A DNA stretch of 64,000 bases from contig JADJMI010000026.1 in the NCBI GenBank assembly GCA_016709665.1, positions 186,001-250,000 of the forward strand. The letters run 5' to 3'. This document shows positions 51,747-60,423 of the stretch, piece after piece. The DNA is from Betaproteobacteria bacterium (lineage in GTDB: Bacteria; Pseudomonadota; Gammaproteobacteria; Burkholderiales; Usitatibacteraceae). The notes beneath the pieces are model-generated. The model did not search any database and was not told where the DNA came from. It saw only the letters and a list, made by a program, of their open reading frames with translations. Both the position numbers and the translations under genes were made by a program. Each line of letters starts with the position of its first letter. Within the stretch, counting starts at the first letter, position 1.

Positions 51747-53063
51747 ATGAGAACGATCCTGCTGACCGCCTGCCTCGCCCTCCTGGCGTTCTCCGCCACC
51801 GCGCAGGACAAGGGCGCGGGCAAGGCCACCTACGACAAGACCTGCGCGCTCTGCCACGGGCCGGGACTCGCCGGCGCCCCCAAGTTCGGCAACAAGGCCG
51901 ACTGGGAGGCTCGCAAGAAGGCGGGCAGCGCGAAGCTGCACGCGAGCGCGCTCAAGGGCACGCCCAACGGCATGCCGGCCAAGGGCGGCAACCTGTCGCT
52001 CGCCGACGGCGACGTGAAGGCGGCGGTGGACTACATGCTCGCCGCCGTGGGCGGCGCGAAGGCCGAGGCGAAAGCCGTCGAGAAGGCCGACGCGAAGGGG
52101 GTGACGAAGACCGCCGCAGCGCCGGCGGCCGGCGGCGACAAGGGCGCGGGCAAGGCCGCCTACGAGAAGACCTGCGCGCTCTGCCACGGTCCCGGTCTCG
52201 CCGGGGCGCCGAAGTACGGCAGCAAGGCGGACTGGGCCCCGCGCCTGAAGGCCGGCAGCGCGAAGCTGCACGCGAGCGCGCTCAAGGGCACGGCCGCCGG
52301 CATGCCGGCCAAGGGCGGCAATCTCGCCCTTTCCGACGGCGACGTGAAGGCCGCGGTGGACTACATGCTTGCCGCGGTCGGCGCCGCTTCTCCGGATTCC
52401 GCGGCAGCGCCCGCTCCTTCGCCCGCCAAGGTGGCCGCGGCCGCGCCGGTCGCCGTCGTCCCCGCGCCGGCGACGCCCGTCGCGCCCCCGGTCGTGCCGC
52501 TCGCGGTCCCCGCCGCCGCGCCGCGGACCTCGGCCGCCATCGATCCCAACGCGTTCAACCGCCTGCTCGCCGCGCCGGGAAAGCGCAATGCCCCGCCGGC
52601 CGAGGACGGCATCCACGATCCGGCCAACACGGGCACCCACGCGCTCCAGCCGCCCCTGTCCGCCCTGGGCGGCATGAACCCGCTCGGCGCGGGCAACCGG
52701 GTGAACTGGGTGTCCTCGCTCGAGGGAGGCAAGATCAAGCCCCGCTGGGATCGCGACGACGCGAACGCGAACGCCGTCGTGATGGATCTCAACATCGTGC
52801 GCGAGGTGAAGGGCTCGATGCCCGACGTCGTTTACCCGCACAAGCAGCACACCGAATGGCTCGACTGCTCCAACTGCCATCCGCAGATCTTCATCCCCCA
52901 GAAGGGCGCCAACCAGATCAGCATGGCCTCGATCATGCTCGGCCAGAAATGCGGCGTCTGCCACGGCAAGGTGGCCTTCCCCGTCTCCGAATGCCGGCTG
53001 TGCCATTCGAAGAAGAAGGAGAGCCTCACGCCGGCCGCCGCGGTGGCGGGGGCGAAGCCGTGA
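51747..53063 (+). CDS. Pentaheme fusion: two cytochrome c5-like domains plus a c7-type triheme domain (B)
   Basis: 438 residues. After the signal (LLTACLALLAFSATAQ) there are two nearly identical cytochrome c domains with TCALCHGPGLAGAPK (Cys33 and Cys143) and GMPAKGGN Met-ligand regions, exactly 110 residues apart. A long Ala/Pro/Val linker (about 225-280) leads to a C-terminal triheme domain with WLDCSNCHPQIF (374), KCGVCHGK (402) and CRLCHSKKK (416). The triheme domain and its lead GIHDPANTGTHALQ match the stand-alone protein at 54798. The fusion could chain an electron path from monohaem carriers to the triheme unit. It starts four bases after gene A. Confidence 0.88.
   Translation: MRTILLTACLALLAFSATAQDKGAGKATYDKTCALCHGPGLAGAPKFGNKADWEARKKAGSAKLHASALKGTPNGMPAKGGNLSLADGDVKAAVDYMLAAVGGAKAEAKAVEKADAKGVTKTAAAPAAGGDKGAGKAAYEKTCALCHGPGLAGAPKYGSKADWAPRLKAGSAKLHASALKGTAAGMPAKGGNLALSDGDVKAAVDYMLAAVGAASPDSAAAPAPSPAKVAAAAPVAVVPAPATPVAPPVVPLAVPAAAPRTSAAIDPNAFNRLLAAPGKRNAPPAEDGIHDPANTGTHALQPPLSALGGMNPLGAGNRVNWVSSLEGGKIKPRWDRDDANANAVVMDLNIVREVKGSMPDVVYPHKQHTEWLDCSNCHPQIFIPQKGANQISMASIMLGQKCGVCHGKVAFPVSECRLCHSKKKESLTPAAAVAGAKP
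51807..52053 (+). repeat. Direct repeat unit 1 (cytochrome c5-like domain)
   Basis: About 247 bases encoding the first c5-like domain. It recurs 330 bases downstream with few changes, so the domain was duplicated recently or is kept alike by conversion. Confidence 0.8.
52137..52383 (+). repeat. Direct repeat unit 2 (cytochrome c5-like domain)
   Basis: Second copy of the c5-like domain. GACAAGGGCGCGGGCAAGGC opens both copies, and TGCACGCGAGCGCGCTCAAG appears in both. Confidence 0.8.
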
Positions 53064-53965
53064 AACTCGCCGCGCGGGTCGCCTGCGCGCTCGCGGCGTT
53101 CTCCGGCGCGATCGCTTTCGGGCAGTCGCCTGCGCCGGCGCCCGATCGCCGCGCCTTCGACCAGAAGGAATCGCTCGTGCGGCGCCTCGTCTTCGATTCG
53201 CCCGCCGAACAGCGGATCATGGCGAGCGGCAACGAGGAGGCCCGGTCGCACTTCGCGCGCGCGAGGGCCCAGCACGCCCGCGCCGTGGCGCTCGCCGAGT
53301 CGGGTTCGCTCAAGGACGCCGAGACGGAACTGAACGCCGCGATGTGGGCGGTGGGCCGGGCGCGCCAGCTCGTGCCGGACGCCGCCGCCCGCGCCGTGGA
53401 CCAGCGCGTGCGCTACGCGAGCCTCTCGCGGACGGTGGAAACGCTCACGGGGTCCTACGAAACGAATCTCCGGAGGGCCCGGGGCCTGCCGCGCGAGGCC
53501 GCCGTGAGCGACGCGAGACTCGAGGCCGCGCGCGCCCGCGTGGAGGATGCCCGCTCGCTCGCGAGCTCGGAGCGCGACGCCGAGGCGGTCGTGGCCCTCG
53601 AGAAGGCGGAGCGGGAGCTGATGGCGGGCCTCAACGGGCTCCTCGGCTCGGCCACGATCCGGTACGCCACGAAATTCGAGTCGCCGGCGGACGAATACGC
53701 CTGGGAACTCGAGCGCAACCGGTCCTATCGCGACCTCGTTCCCGTCGCGCTCGCGGAACTCAAGCCGCGGCGCGAGGCCGTCACGCTCGTCGAGCGCTAC
53801 GTCGCCACCAACCGCACCCAGCTCGCGGATGCCGAGCGCCTGGCGGGCTCGCGGCAGTTCGGCCCCGCCATCGACGCGCTCAGGAGCGGCACCACCTTTC
53901 TCCAGGCCGCCCTCGCGGCGGCCGGCCTCGTCATGCCCAAGGACGCCGGAGCCTCACCGCCATGA
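53060..53965 (+). CDS. Exported alpha-helical protein of unknown function (alpha)
   Basis: 301 residues from GTG 53060, overlapping the preceding stop. Signal peptide ARVACALAAFSGAIAFGQ. The rest is almost wholly helical, rich in Ala, Glu and Arg, with no Cys and no haem site. ATIRYATKFESPADEYAWELERNRSYRDL and the C-terminal LQAALAAAGLVMP match segments of the next gene product, so the two are paralogues. I do not recognise a family. It lies in the middle of the cytochrome genes, so a scaffold or assembly role for a periplasmic cytochrome complex is conceivable but unproven. Confidence 0.75.
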   Translation: MKLAARVACALAAFSGAIAFGQSPAPAPDRRAFDQKESLVRRLVFDSPAEQRIMASGNEEARSHFARARAQHARAVALAESGSLKDAETELNAAMWAVGRARQLVPDAAARAVDQRVRYASLSRTVETLTGSYETNLRRARGLPREAAVSDARLEAARARVEDARSLASSERDAEAVVALEKAERELMAGLNGLLGSATIRYATKFESPADEYAWELERNRSYRDLVPVALAELKPRREAVTLVERYVATNRTQLADAERLAGSRQFGPAIDALRSGTTFLQAALAAAGLVMPKDAGASPP

Positions 53966-54801
53966 AGAACCTCCTTCTCGCGGCCTCGCTCGCGCTCGCC
54001 TTCACGGCCTCGGCGCAGACGGTCGACCGCGTCCAGCTCGAGCGCCGGATCGCGGCGGTCGAGACCCTCATCGAACGCTCCTCGGCCGCGAAGCAGATCG
54101 AGGCGGGCGGCAACCCGGCCGCGAGAGCCCATCGCGAACGTGCGCGGGAGATCCACCGCAAGGCCGGCGAGGCCTACCGGGCCGGCGATCTCGAGGGCGC
54201 CTCGCGCCTCCTGCCGCAGGCGAGCCTCGCGATGTTCGAGGGCGTGCGCCTTTCCGGCGCCGAGACGGTGGTCGCCGACAAGCGCCGCGCGGACTACGAC
54301 GCCCGGCTCGAGAGCGCGAAGTCGCTCGCGGCCGCGCAGCGGCGGATCGCGCTCGAGAAGAAGGGCGCCGCCGGCGCCGCGGAAACCTCGAGGACCATCG
54401 ACGCGCTCATCGCCCAGGCCGAGCGCGAGGCGGGCGCCGGCGATCTCGAAACGGCCCGCGGCACGCTCGAGCGCGCCTACCTCGTCGCGAAGGCCTCCAT
54501 CGGGTCGATGCGCGGCGGCGACACGCTGGTGCGTTCCCTCGATTTCGCGACCAAGGAGGAAGAGTACCGCTACGAGGTGGACCGCAACGACACGCACCGC
54601 ATGCTCCTCAGGCTGCTCGTCGCCGATCCGGCCAAGGCCGCGAGTGCGCAGGCGGCTTCCGGCAAGGCCCAGTCCCTGCGCGAGGAGGCCGAGCGGCGGG
54701 CGGGCGCGGGAGCGCACGCCGAGGCGGTGGGCCTGCTGGAGGAGTCGACGAAGGAACTGGTCCGCGCCATCCGCGCGGCCGGCATCTACATTCCCGGGTG
54801 A
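53962..54801 (+). CDS. Exported alpha-helical protein of unknown function (alpha')
   Basis: 279 residues. Signal peptide MKNLLLAASLALAFTASAQ. All-helical, with regular heptad-like Ala/Glu/Arg runs and no Cys. TLVRSLDFATKEEEYRYEVDRNDTHRMLL corresponds to the ATIRYATKF segment of the gene before, and the end AAGIYIPG to its AAGLVMP. ATG overlaps the alpha stop, and its own stop overlaps the GTG of the next gene. Function unknown; see the preceding entry. Confidence 0.75.
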   Translation: MKNLLLAASLALAFTASAQTVDRVQLERRIAAVETLIERSSAAKQIEAGGNPAARAHRERAREIHRKAGEAYRAGDLEGASRLLPQASLAMFEGVRLSGAETVVADKRRADYDARLESAKSLAAAQRRIALEKKGAAGAAETSRTIDALIAQAEREAGAGDLETARGTLERAYLVAKASIGSMRGGDTLVRSLDFATKEEEYRYEVDRNDTHRMLLRLLVADPAKAASAQAASGKAQSLREEAERRAGAGAHAEAVGLLEESTKELVRAIRAAGIYIPG

Positions 54802-55379
54802 AGCTCTCGCGGCCGTGGACAACGCTCCTTGCCGGGTTGCTGGTGCTCGCGGCGGCGGCCGCCTGGGCGCAGCCCGACCTGCGCCGCTGGATACCGCTCG
54901 CGAAGGACGGCCTGCACGATCCGGCGAGCCCCGGCACGCGCCAGTTGCAGGAGCCTCGCGATGCCCTGGCGCGACTCGCCGCCGACGGCGCCGGCAACCA
55001 GGTGCGCTGGGTGCAGGCGCTCGAGCGCGGGGAGATCGCCCCGCGCGCGAATCTCCTCGAGGGAACCGAGGTGCGCCTTCGCGAGGACGACATCCTGCTC
55101 AACCTGAACGGCGGCACGCCGATCGTGCGCTTCCCGCACCGCGCCCACACGCTGTGGCTCGACTGCAGCAACTGCCACGAAACGCCGTTCGTCTCGAAGA
55201 CGGGCGCCAACAAGCTCGACATGCGCCGCATCCTGCAGGGCGAGCAATGCGGGCTCTGCCACGGCGCGGTCGCCTTCCCGCTCACGGAATGCAACCGCTG
55301 CCACAGCGTGCCGCGCGCCTCGCGCGGCGGCGGTCCGGCGGCCGGTCACGTGCCGGCGGCGCCGAAAGCGAGGCCGTGA
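54798..55379 (+). CDS. Triheme c-type cytochrome (B')
   Basis: 193 residues from GTG 54798. Signal WTTLLAGLLVLAAAAAWAQ. DGLHDPASPGTRQLQEP leads to a triheme domain with WLDCSNCHETPF, EQCGLCHGAVAFP and CNRCHSVPRA, the same order and spacing as the C-terminus of the pentaheme fusion (B). It lacks the c5-like domains. The spacing of the DGIHDPA- and DGLHDPA-type N-parts shows common origin. Periplasmic by signal peptide. Confidence 0.87.
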   Translation: MKLSRPWTTLLAGLLVLAAAAAWAQPDLRRWIPLAKDGLHDPASPGTRQLQEPRDALARLAADGAGNQVRWVQALERGEIAPRANLLEGTEVRLREDDILLNLNGGTPIVRFPHRAHTLWLDCSNCHETPFVSKTGANKLDMRRILQGEQCGLCHGAVAFPLTECNRCHSVPRASRGGGPAAGHVPAAPKARP

Positions 55380-55756
55380 TCGCGGCGTTCGCGCGCCTCG
55401 CCGTCCTCGCCGCGCTCGTCGCGGCGGCGGCCTTTCCGGCGTCCGCCGAGTACGGCGACGTCGTGCTCAACCATCGGTCCGAGGCCGAGGGCGTGCGGCC
55501 CGTCATCTTCCCGCACTGGTTCCACCGCATCCGCTTCCGCTGCAAGGTGTGCCACTCGGAACTGGGTTTCCGCATGCGCGCCGGTGCCAACGTGGTCACC
55601 ATGAAGGAGATCGTCGACGGCAAGTTCTGCGGGATGTGCCACAACGGCCAGATCGCGTGGGCCCCGGACCGCTGCGATCTCTGCCACTCGGGCAGGCCCG
55701 GGCTCAAGCCCGGGATCCAGGGCGGTCACTCGACGCTGGGGCCGGGCGTATGGTGA
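55376..55756 (+). CDS. Triheme c-type cytochrome, c7-type domain (A')
   Basis: 126 residues from GTG 55376, overlapping the previous stop. Signal VLAALVAAAAFPASA, then EYGDVVLNHRSEAEGVRPVIF. Haem sites CKVCH (56), CGMCH and CDLCH. Very like gene A at 51290, sharing FPHWFHR-x-RFRCKVCHS and CDLCHSG. The tail GLKPGIQGGHSTLGPGVW is shorter. With A, B, alpha, alpha' and B' it completes a mirror-like gene order. Confidence 0.88.
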   Translation: MIAAFARLAVLAALVAAAAFPASAEYGDVVLNHRSEAEGVRPVIFPHWFHRIRFRCKVCHSELGFRMRAGANVVTMKEIVDGKFCGMCHNGQIAWAPDRCDLCHSGRPGLKPGIQGGHSTLGPGVW

Positions 55757-56850
55757 GCCTCGGCGCGATCGTCCGCGCGCGGGCGGCACGCCTCCTCGCG
55801 ATGGCGGCGGCGTTCGCCGTGGCCGCCTGCGCGGCACCCGCGCCCTCGGTACTGCGGCTCGATGCCGAGCCCGGGCGGACGATGCGAACCTGGCCGCACG
55901 CGCCCGAGGTTCCGCGCTTCCGGCAGGAGGGCGTCCTCATCGGGGAACTCAACTACGACGCGCCGGGGGCAACGGGCAAGAGCGGTTGGCGTACGGCGCT
56001 CGAATGGATCACCGGCCTGGGGTTCGGCGAAGCGCGCGAGGAACTGCTGCGTCCCTCCGCAGGCGCGGCGGAGGGCTGCGGGCGCATCGTCGTGGCCGAT
56101 CCCGGCCGCGGCGGCGTGTTCTCGTTCCGCCCCGAGGGCGGGCTCGACGTCTACGAGTACGCCTTCGGCGCGAGGCGTTTCGCCTCGCCCACCGGCGTCG
56201 CGTGCGGCGCGGGGCGATCGCTCTTCATCGTGGATTCCGCGCTCGGCGCGGTCGTGGAGCTCGACGGCGAGGGCCGCACCGTGCGCCGCATCGGGGTGGG
56301 CGAGTTCGGCCGGCCGACGGGCATCGCCCTCGACCGGGAGCGCGGCGAGCTGTACGTGGCCGACACGGGAACGCACGAGATCCGCGTGTTCGACCTCTCG
56401 GGGCGGGCCCTTCGCCGGTTCGGCCGCCGAGGCGAGGCCGAAGGCGAGTTCAATTACCCCACCCACCTGTGGTTTCGCGGCGGCGACCTCTACGTGGCGG
56501 ACACGATGAACGGCCGCGTCCAGGTCTTCGGGCGGGGAGCGTCGCGGCCGCGCCTCGTGCTCGGCTCGCGGGGCCTGTACGTCGGCCAGCTCGTGCGCCC
56601 CAAGGGCGTCGCGACCGACTCGGCCGGCAACATCTACGTGATCGAGTCGTACTACGACCACCTGCTCGTCTTCGACCGCGAGGGGCGGTTCCTCCTGCCC
56701 ATCGGCGGCCTCGGTCGCGGGGAGGGCCAGTTCTACCTGCCGTCGGGCTTGTGGATCGACGAGCGCGACCGCGTCTACGTGGCCGACATGTTCAACGGCC
56801 GCGTCGTGGTCTTCCAGTTCCTCGGAGGCGAAGCCGATGGCGAACCCTAG
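55750..56850 (+). CDS. NHL-repeat beta-propeller lipoprotein (second)
   Basis: 366 residues. Lipobox VAAC after MAAAFAVAAC. An N-terminal spacer with FRQEGVLIGELNYDAPG and a six-bladed NHL propeller: FASPTGVACGAGRSLFIVDS, RPTGIALDRERGELYVADT, EFNYPTHLWFRGGDLYVADT, VRPKGVATDSAGNIYVIES, FYLPSGLWIDERDRVYVADM. It is related to the propeller lipoprotein at 45974 and, like it, directly precedes a KHNLS-type cytochrome (overlap by 14 bases). Role in the conduit unknown. Confidence 0.87.
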   Translation: MVSLGAIVRARAARLLAMAAAFAVAACAAPAPSVLRLDAEPGRTMRTWPHAPEVPRFRQEGVLIGELNYDAPGATGKSGWRTALEWITGLGFGEAREELLRPSAGAAEGCGRIVVADPGRGGVFSFRPEGGLDVYEYAFGARRFASPTGVACGAGRSLFIVDSALGAVVELDGEGRTVRRIGVGEFGRPTGIALDRERGELYVADTGTHEIRVFDLSGRALRRFGRRGEAEGEFNYPTHLWFRGGDLYVADTMNGRVQVFGRGASRPRLVLGSRGLYVGQLVRPKGVATDSAGNIYVIESYYDHLLVFDREGRFLLPIGGLGRGEGQFYLPSGLWIDERDRVYVADMFNGRVVVFQFLGGEADGEP

Positions 56851-59422
56851 CCTGCCGCGCGCGCTCCTCGCGGCCGTCGCGGCGCTCGCCGTGCTCGGGG
56901 CCACGTCGGCGCTCATCGGGGCGGCCGGCATCTCGGACGTGCGCGGCACCAAGCACAACCTCTCGACCACCGGGCCGGGCACGGTGAAGAGCTCGAGCGA
57001 GAACCAGGTCTGCGTCTTCTGCCACACGCCGCACGGCGCGACGCCGGGCGTGGCCCCGATCTGGAACCGGCGCCTCGGCACCACGACGTACACGCCCTAC
57101 GCGTCTTCCTCGCTCGACGCGCAGGCCATCCAGGGCGCTCTCGAGCAGCCCGGCGGCAGCTCGAAGCTGTGCCTGTCGTGCCACGACGGCACGGTGGCGA
57201 TCGGCAACGTGAACGTCCTGAACGGCGTGGGCTCGGCCACGGTGCAGGGGTCGGTCACGATTCCCATGACGGGCGTCGGGACGGGCGGCGCGATGCCGGC
57301 GGGCAGCGGCACGAACACGGGTTTCACGCGCAACCTCGGCTCCGATCTCACCAACGACCATCCCATCTCGGTCTCCTACACCAACGCGCTCGCCGTCCGC
57401 GACGGGGAACTGCGCGTCGTGGACGCGAACCAGCAGTATCCGGGCGGCGGCGCCGTGCTGGGCGTGCGGCACTCCGGCTACCGGCCCGAGCTGCCTCTCG
57501 AGCCCACCGGCGCCGGCGGCATCGGGCAGGTGCAGTGCGCGACCTGCCACGATCCGCACCGGCGCGAGACGGACCCGACGAAGGGCAACCAGAAATTCCT
57601 GCGCCAGAACCGCTTCCAGGAAGTCGCGCCGACGGCCGCCCACAACCCCGCGGGCGACATCCTGTGCGTCTCCTGCCACGACAAGAACCTCACGGCGGGC
57701 TCGTGGGCCTATTCGGCGCACGCCAATCCGCTCGTCGCGACGCAGACCTACACCGCGGCGGCGGCGACCCAGCGCGATTTTCCGGCGGGCCTGCCCGTGT
57801 GGCGCGCCGCCTGCCTCAACTGCCACGACACCCACACCGTGCCCGGTGCGCGCCGGCTCGCGCGCGAGGGAACCGACAGCGTGGCGGTTCCGAAGTCGGG
57901 CGGGGCCTCCGCGATCGAGGAGACCTGCTACCAGTGCCACACCACCGCGGCGCAGAGCGTGGTGACGCCCTCGACGACGGTGCCGGACATCCGCACGGAC
58001 TTCCAGCTCGCCCGGCGCATGCCCATCGGCTCGGCCGACCAGCCCGCCGGCAGCGAAGTGCACGACATTTCCGCCAGCTTCTCCGACCCGGGGTTCATCG
58101 ACTGCACGGGACCGTCGAGCGGCTGCGGCAAGGATTTCCTCGAGCCGCGCTCGAAGCTCGGCGCGGGCAATTCGACGAATCGCCACGCGGAGTGCACCGA
58201 CTGCCACAACCCCCACCGCGTGGTGAAGTTCCGCTCGTTCACCGGCAACCCGCCCGGCTCGCTCGCCGGCACGCCCGACCCCTCGGGCACGCACAACCGC
58301 GCGGCGGTGGCCGGGACGGTCGTGACGAACATCGCCTCCGGCGTGCTGCGCGGCGCCTGGGGGATCGAGCCCCTCTACGGCAGCGCGAGCTTCCAGAACC
58401 TCCCCTCGGGCTACGCGGTGAAGCGCGGCGACCCCGGCGCGAGCGTCGACACGAGCGCGAGCGCGCCCTACGTGACGCGCGAGTACCAGGTCTGCCTCAA
58501 GTGCCACTCGGACTACGGCTTCTCCGACAACAACGTCTACCCGCTCGGCACGCGACCGCCCGTGGGCTACCCCGGCGGCACGCCCTTCGGCACCAACAAC
58601 CTCGCGCAGTACACGAACCAGGCCAAGGAGTTCCAGGCGCCCGTCACCCACCGAGGCGAGACGACCACGACCGATTCCGGGGCCGCGGGCGCTTACGCGA
58701 CCAACAACCACCGCTCCTGGCACCCCGTGATCGACTCCACCGGGCGCACGGGCACCATCCGCGGCAATGGCAACAACATCTCGGCGCGCTGGCTCTCCCC
58801 GTTCAACAACGCGGTCGGCACGCAGACGATCTACTGCACCGACTGCCACGGCTCGAACACGGGAACGGGCACGATCCAGCCCGCGGGTGGCGAGAACGGC
58901 AGCCCGTGGGGGCCGCACGGCTCGTCCAACAATTTCATCCTGAAGGGCACGTGGAACAACGCCACGGGATCCGGGCAGCAGGCCACGGGGCTGTGCTTCA
59001 AGTGCCACGACTACAACGCCTACGCGGGCGCCGGCGGCCAGCGCACGGGCTTCTTCAACGACCCGGGCGACCAGGGTCGAGGCGACCTGCACGCCTATCA
59101 CGCCGACAAGATCGGGCGCATGCGCTGCAACTGGTGCCACGTGGCCGTGCCTCACGGGTGGAAAAACAAGGCGTTCCTCGTGAACCTGAACGACGTCGGG
59201 CCCGAGGCCGGGCTCGCCGCCGGCACGCAGGTGCGCAACAACACGACGGCCGCCTACAACAACGGCCCGTACTACATGAACGCCGTGCTCAAGATCCGCC
59301 GCTTCGCCCCGAGCGGCCTGTGGCGCGAGAGCGACTGCGGTTCGGCCGGCGCGCCCGGCAACGGGAATTCCGGCCGGGACTGGATGCGCGACTCGAACGA
59401 GAACTGCGAGAACGCGCCGTGA
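56837..59422 (+). CDS. Undecaheme c-type cytochrome, KHNLS type
   Basis: 861 residues, the largest cytochrome here. Signal ARLAVLGATSALIGAAG-like N-terminus. Eleven CXXCH sites in order: CVFCH, CLSCH, CATCH, CVSCH, CLNCH, CYQCH, CTDCH, CLKCH, CTDCH, CFKCH and CNWCH. The first 110 residues (GTKHNLSTTGPG ... VCVFCHTPHG ... LCLSCHDGTVA) match the tetraheme protein at 47301. Long Gly/Ser/Asn-rich loops between haems and no lipobox. Size and haem count suit a terminal extracellular or surface cytochrome of a porin-cytochrome conduit; this is inferred. It ends in Cys-bearing ESDCGSAGA and ENCENAP without haem sites. Confidence 0.9.
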   Translation: MANPSLPRALLAAVAALAVLGATSALIGAAGISDVRGTKHNLSTTGPGTVKSSSENQVCVFCHTPHGATPGVAPIWNRRLGTTTYTPYASSSLDAQAIQGALEQPGGSSKLCLSCHDGTVAIGNVNVLNGVGSATVQGSVTIPMTGVGTGGAMPAGSGTNTGFTRNLGSDLTNDHPISVSYTNALAVRDGELRVVDANQQYPGGGAVLGVRHSGYRPELPLEPTGAGGIGQVQCATCHDPHRRETDPTKGNQKFLRQNRFQEVAPTAAHNPAGDILCVSCHDKNLTAGSWAYSAHANPLVATQTYTAAAATQRDFPAGLPVWRAACLNCHDTHTVPGARRLAREGTDSVAVPKSGGASAIEETCYQCHTTAAQSVVTPSTTVPDIRTDFQLARRMPIGSADQPAGSEVHDISASFSDPGFIDCTGPSSGCGKDFLEPRSKLGAGNSTNRHAECTDCHNPHRVVKFRSFTGNPPGSLAGTPDPSGTHNRAAVAGTVVTNIASGVLRGAWGIEPLYGSASFQNLPSGYAVKRGDPGASVDTSASAPYVTREYQVCLKCHSDYGFSDNNVYPLGTRPPVGYPGGTPFGTNNLAQYTNQAKEFQAPVTHRGETTTTDSGAAGAYATNNHRSWHPVIDSTGRTGTIRGNGNNISARWLSPFNNAVGTQTIYCTDCHGSNTGTGTIQPAGGENGSPWGPHGSSNNFILKGTWNNATGSGQQATGLCFKCHDYNAYAGAGGQRTGFFNDPGDQGRGDLHAYHADKIGRMRCNWCHVAVPHGWKNKAFLVNLNDVGPEAGLAAGTQVRNNTTAAYNNGPYYMNAVLKIRRFAPSGLWRESDCGSAGAPGNGNSGRDWMRDSNENCENAP

Positions 59423-60423
59423 ACGCCACGACACTCTCCTTGCGGGAAGGCCTCGCGCGGCGCGTCGTTCGCGGGGTGGGCTCGCCGCGCCTCACGCTCG
59501 CGCTCATCGCCCTCGTCGGGTTGGCCGTCATCGGCCACGCGCGCGTGGAGGGCGGGCTCGCGGGCCCGCTCGCGGCGGCCTTCGCCATGGCCGCCGCGAA
59601 CCTCGCGGCCGCGCTGCTCACGAACGCGCGCCTGCGCGCGGATCTCGCGCTCTTCGTGTTCCACCTTTCGCTCCTCGCGCTTCTCGCCCTGGCGGCGACG
59701 GGACGCCTGACCGCGCTCACGGGCACGCTCGAGCTCGCCCAGGGCGAGGTCTTCGACGGGCACCTCCTCACCCGGGAGGCCGGACCGCTTCATCCCGACC
59801 GGCTCGCGCGCCTGCGCTTCGTGAACGACGGCTTCACCATCGACTACGCGGAAGGCTGGCGTCGCGGCCGCACGACCAACGACGTGCGCGCGTTCGGCCA
59901 GGACGGCCGGGCCGTTCACCATGCGATAGGCGACATCACGCCGCTCGTGCTCGAGGGCTATCGCTTCTATACCACCTCGAACAAGGGCTTCGCGATCGTG
60001 ATGCGCTGGGTGCCGAGGGGCGGGCAGCCACCCGAGCGAGGGACGGTGCACCTGCCTTCCTATCCGCTCAACGAGCACCGGCAGGCGCAGTCGTGGCGCA
60101 TTCCCGGCACCTCGCGCGAGGCGTGGGTGATGCTCGACCTGGACGCGCCGGCCATCGACCCGTCGCGCGCCTCGACCTTCCAGCTGCCGGGCGCCCACCG
60201 CCTCGTGTTCGTGACGGGCGGCGAGCGGCGCGAACTGAGGCCCGGCGACAACATTTCCGTTCCCGAAGGCGTGCTCGTCTACGAGGGGCTCACGGCCTGG
60301 ATGGGGTACAAGGTCTACTACGATCCGACGCTGCCTTGGCTCCTCGCCTGCGCCGCCGTCGGCGTTCTGGCCCTCGCGGCCTTCTTCTGGCGGCGCTTCG
60401 GGCGCGAAGGCCGGGGCGCCTGA
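59419..60423 (+). CDS. Cytochrome c biogenesis protein ResB/Ccs1-like, short form
   Basis: 334 residues from GTG 59419, overlapping the undecaheme stop. Helices SPRLTLALIALVGLAVIGHA, GPLAAAFAMAAANLAAALL, LALFVFHLSLLALLALAATG and C-terminal LPWLLACAAVGVLALAAFFW flank a periplasmic domain; that is the ResB (Ccs1/CcsB) fold in a version shorter than Bacillus ResB (about 540). VYYDPTLPWLL and the YEGLTAWMGYKV segment match the family's conserved end. With CcsA it forms the System II haem lyase. Linked directly to the cytochromes it would mature. Confidence 0.8.
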   Translation: MNATTLSLREGLARRVVRGVGSPRLTLALIALVGLAVIGHARVEGGLAGPLAAAFAMAAANLAAALLTNARLRADLALFVFHLSLLALLALAATGRLTALTGTLELAQGEVFDGHLLTREAGPLHPDRLARLRFVNDGFTIDYAEGWRRGRTTNDVRAFGQDGRAVHHAIGDITPLVLEGYRFYTTSNKGFAIVMRWVPRGGQPPERGTVHLPSYPLNEHRQAQSWRIPGTSREAWVMLDLDAPAIDPSRASTFQLPGAHRLVFVTGGERRELRPGDNISVPEGVLVYEGLTAWMGYKVYYDPTLPWLLACAAVGVLALAAFFWRRFGREGRGA

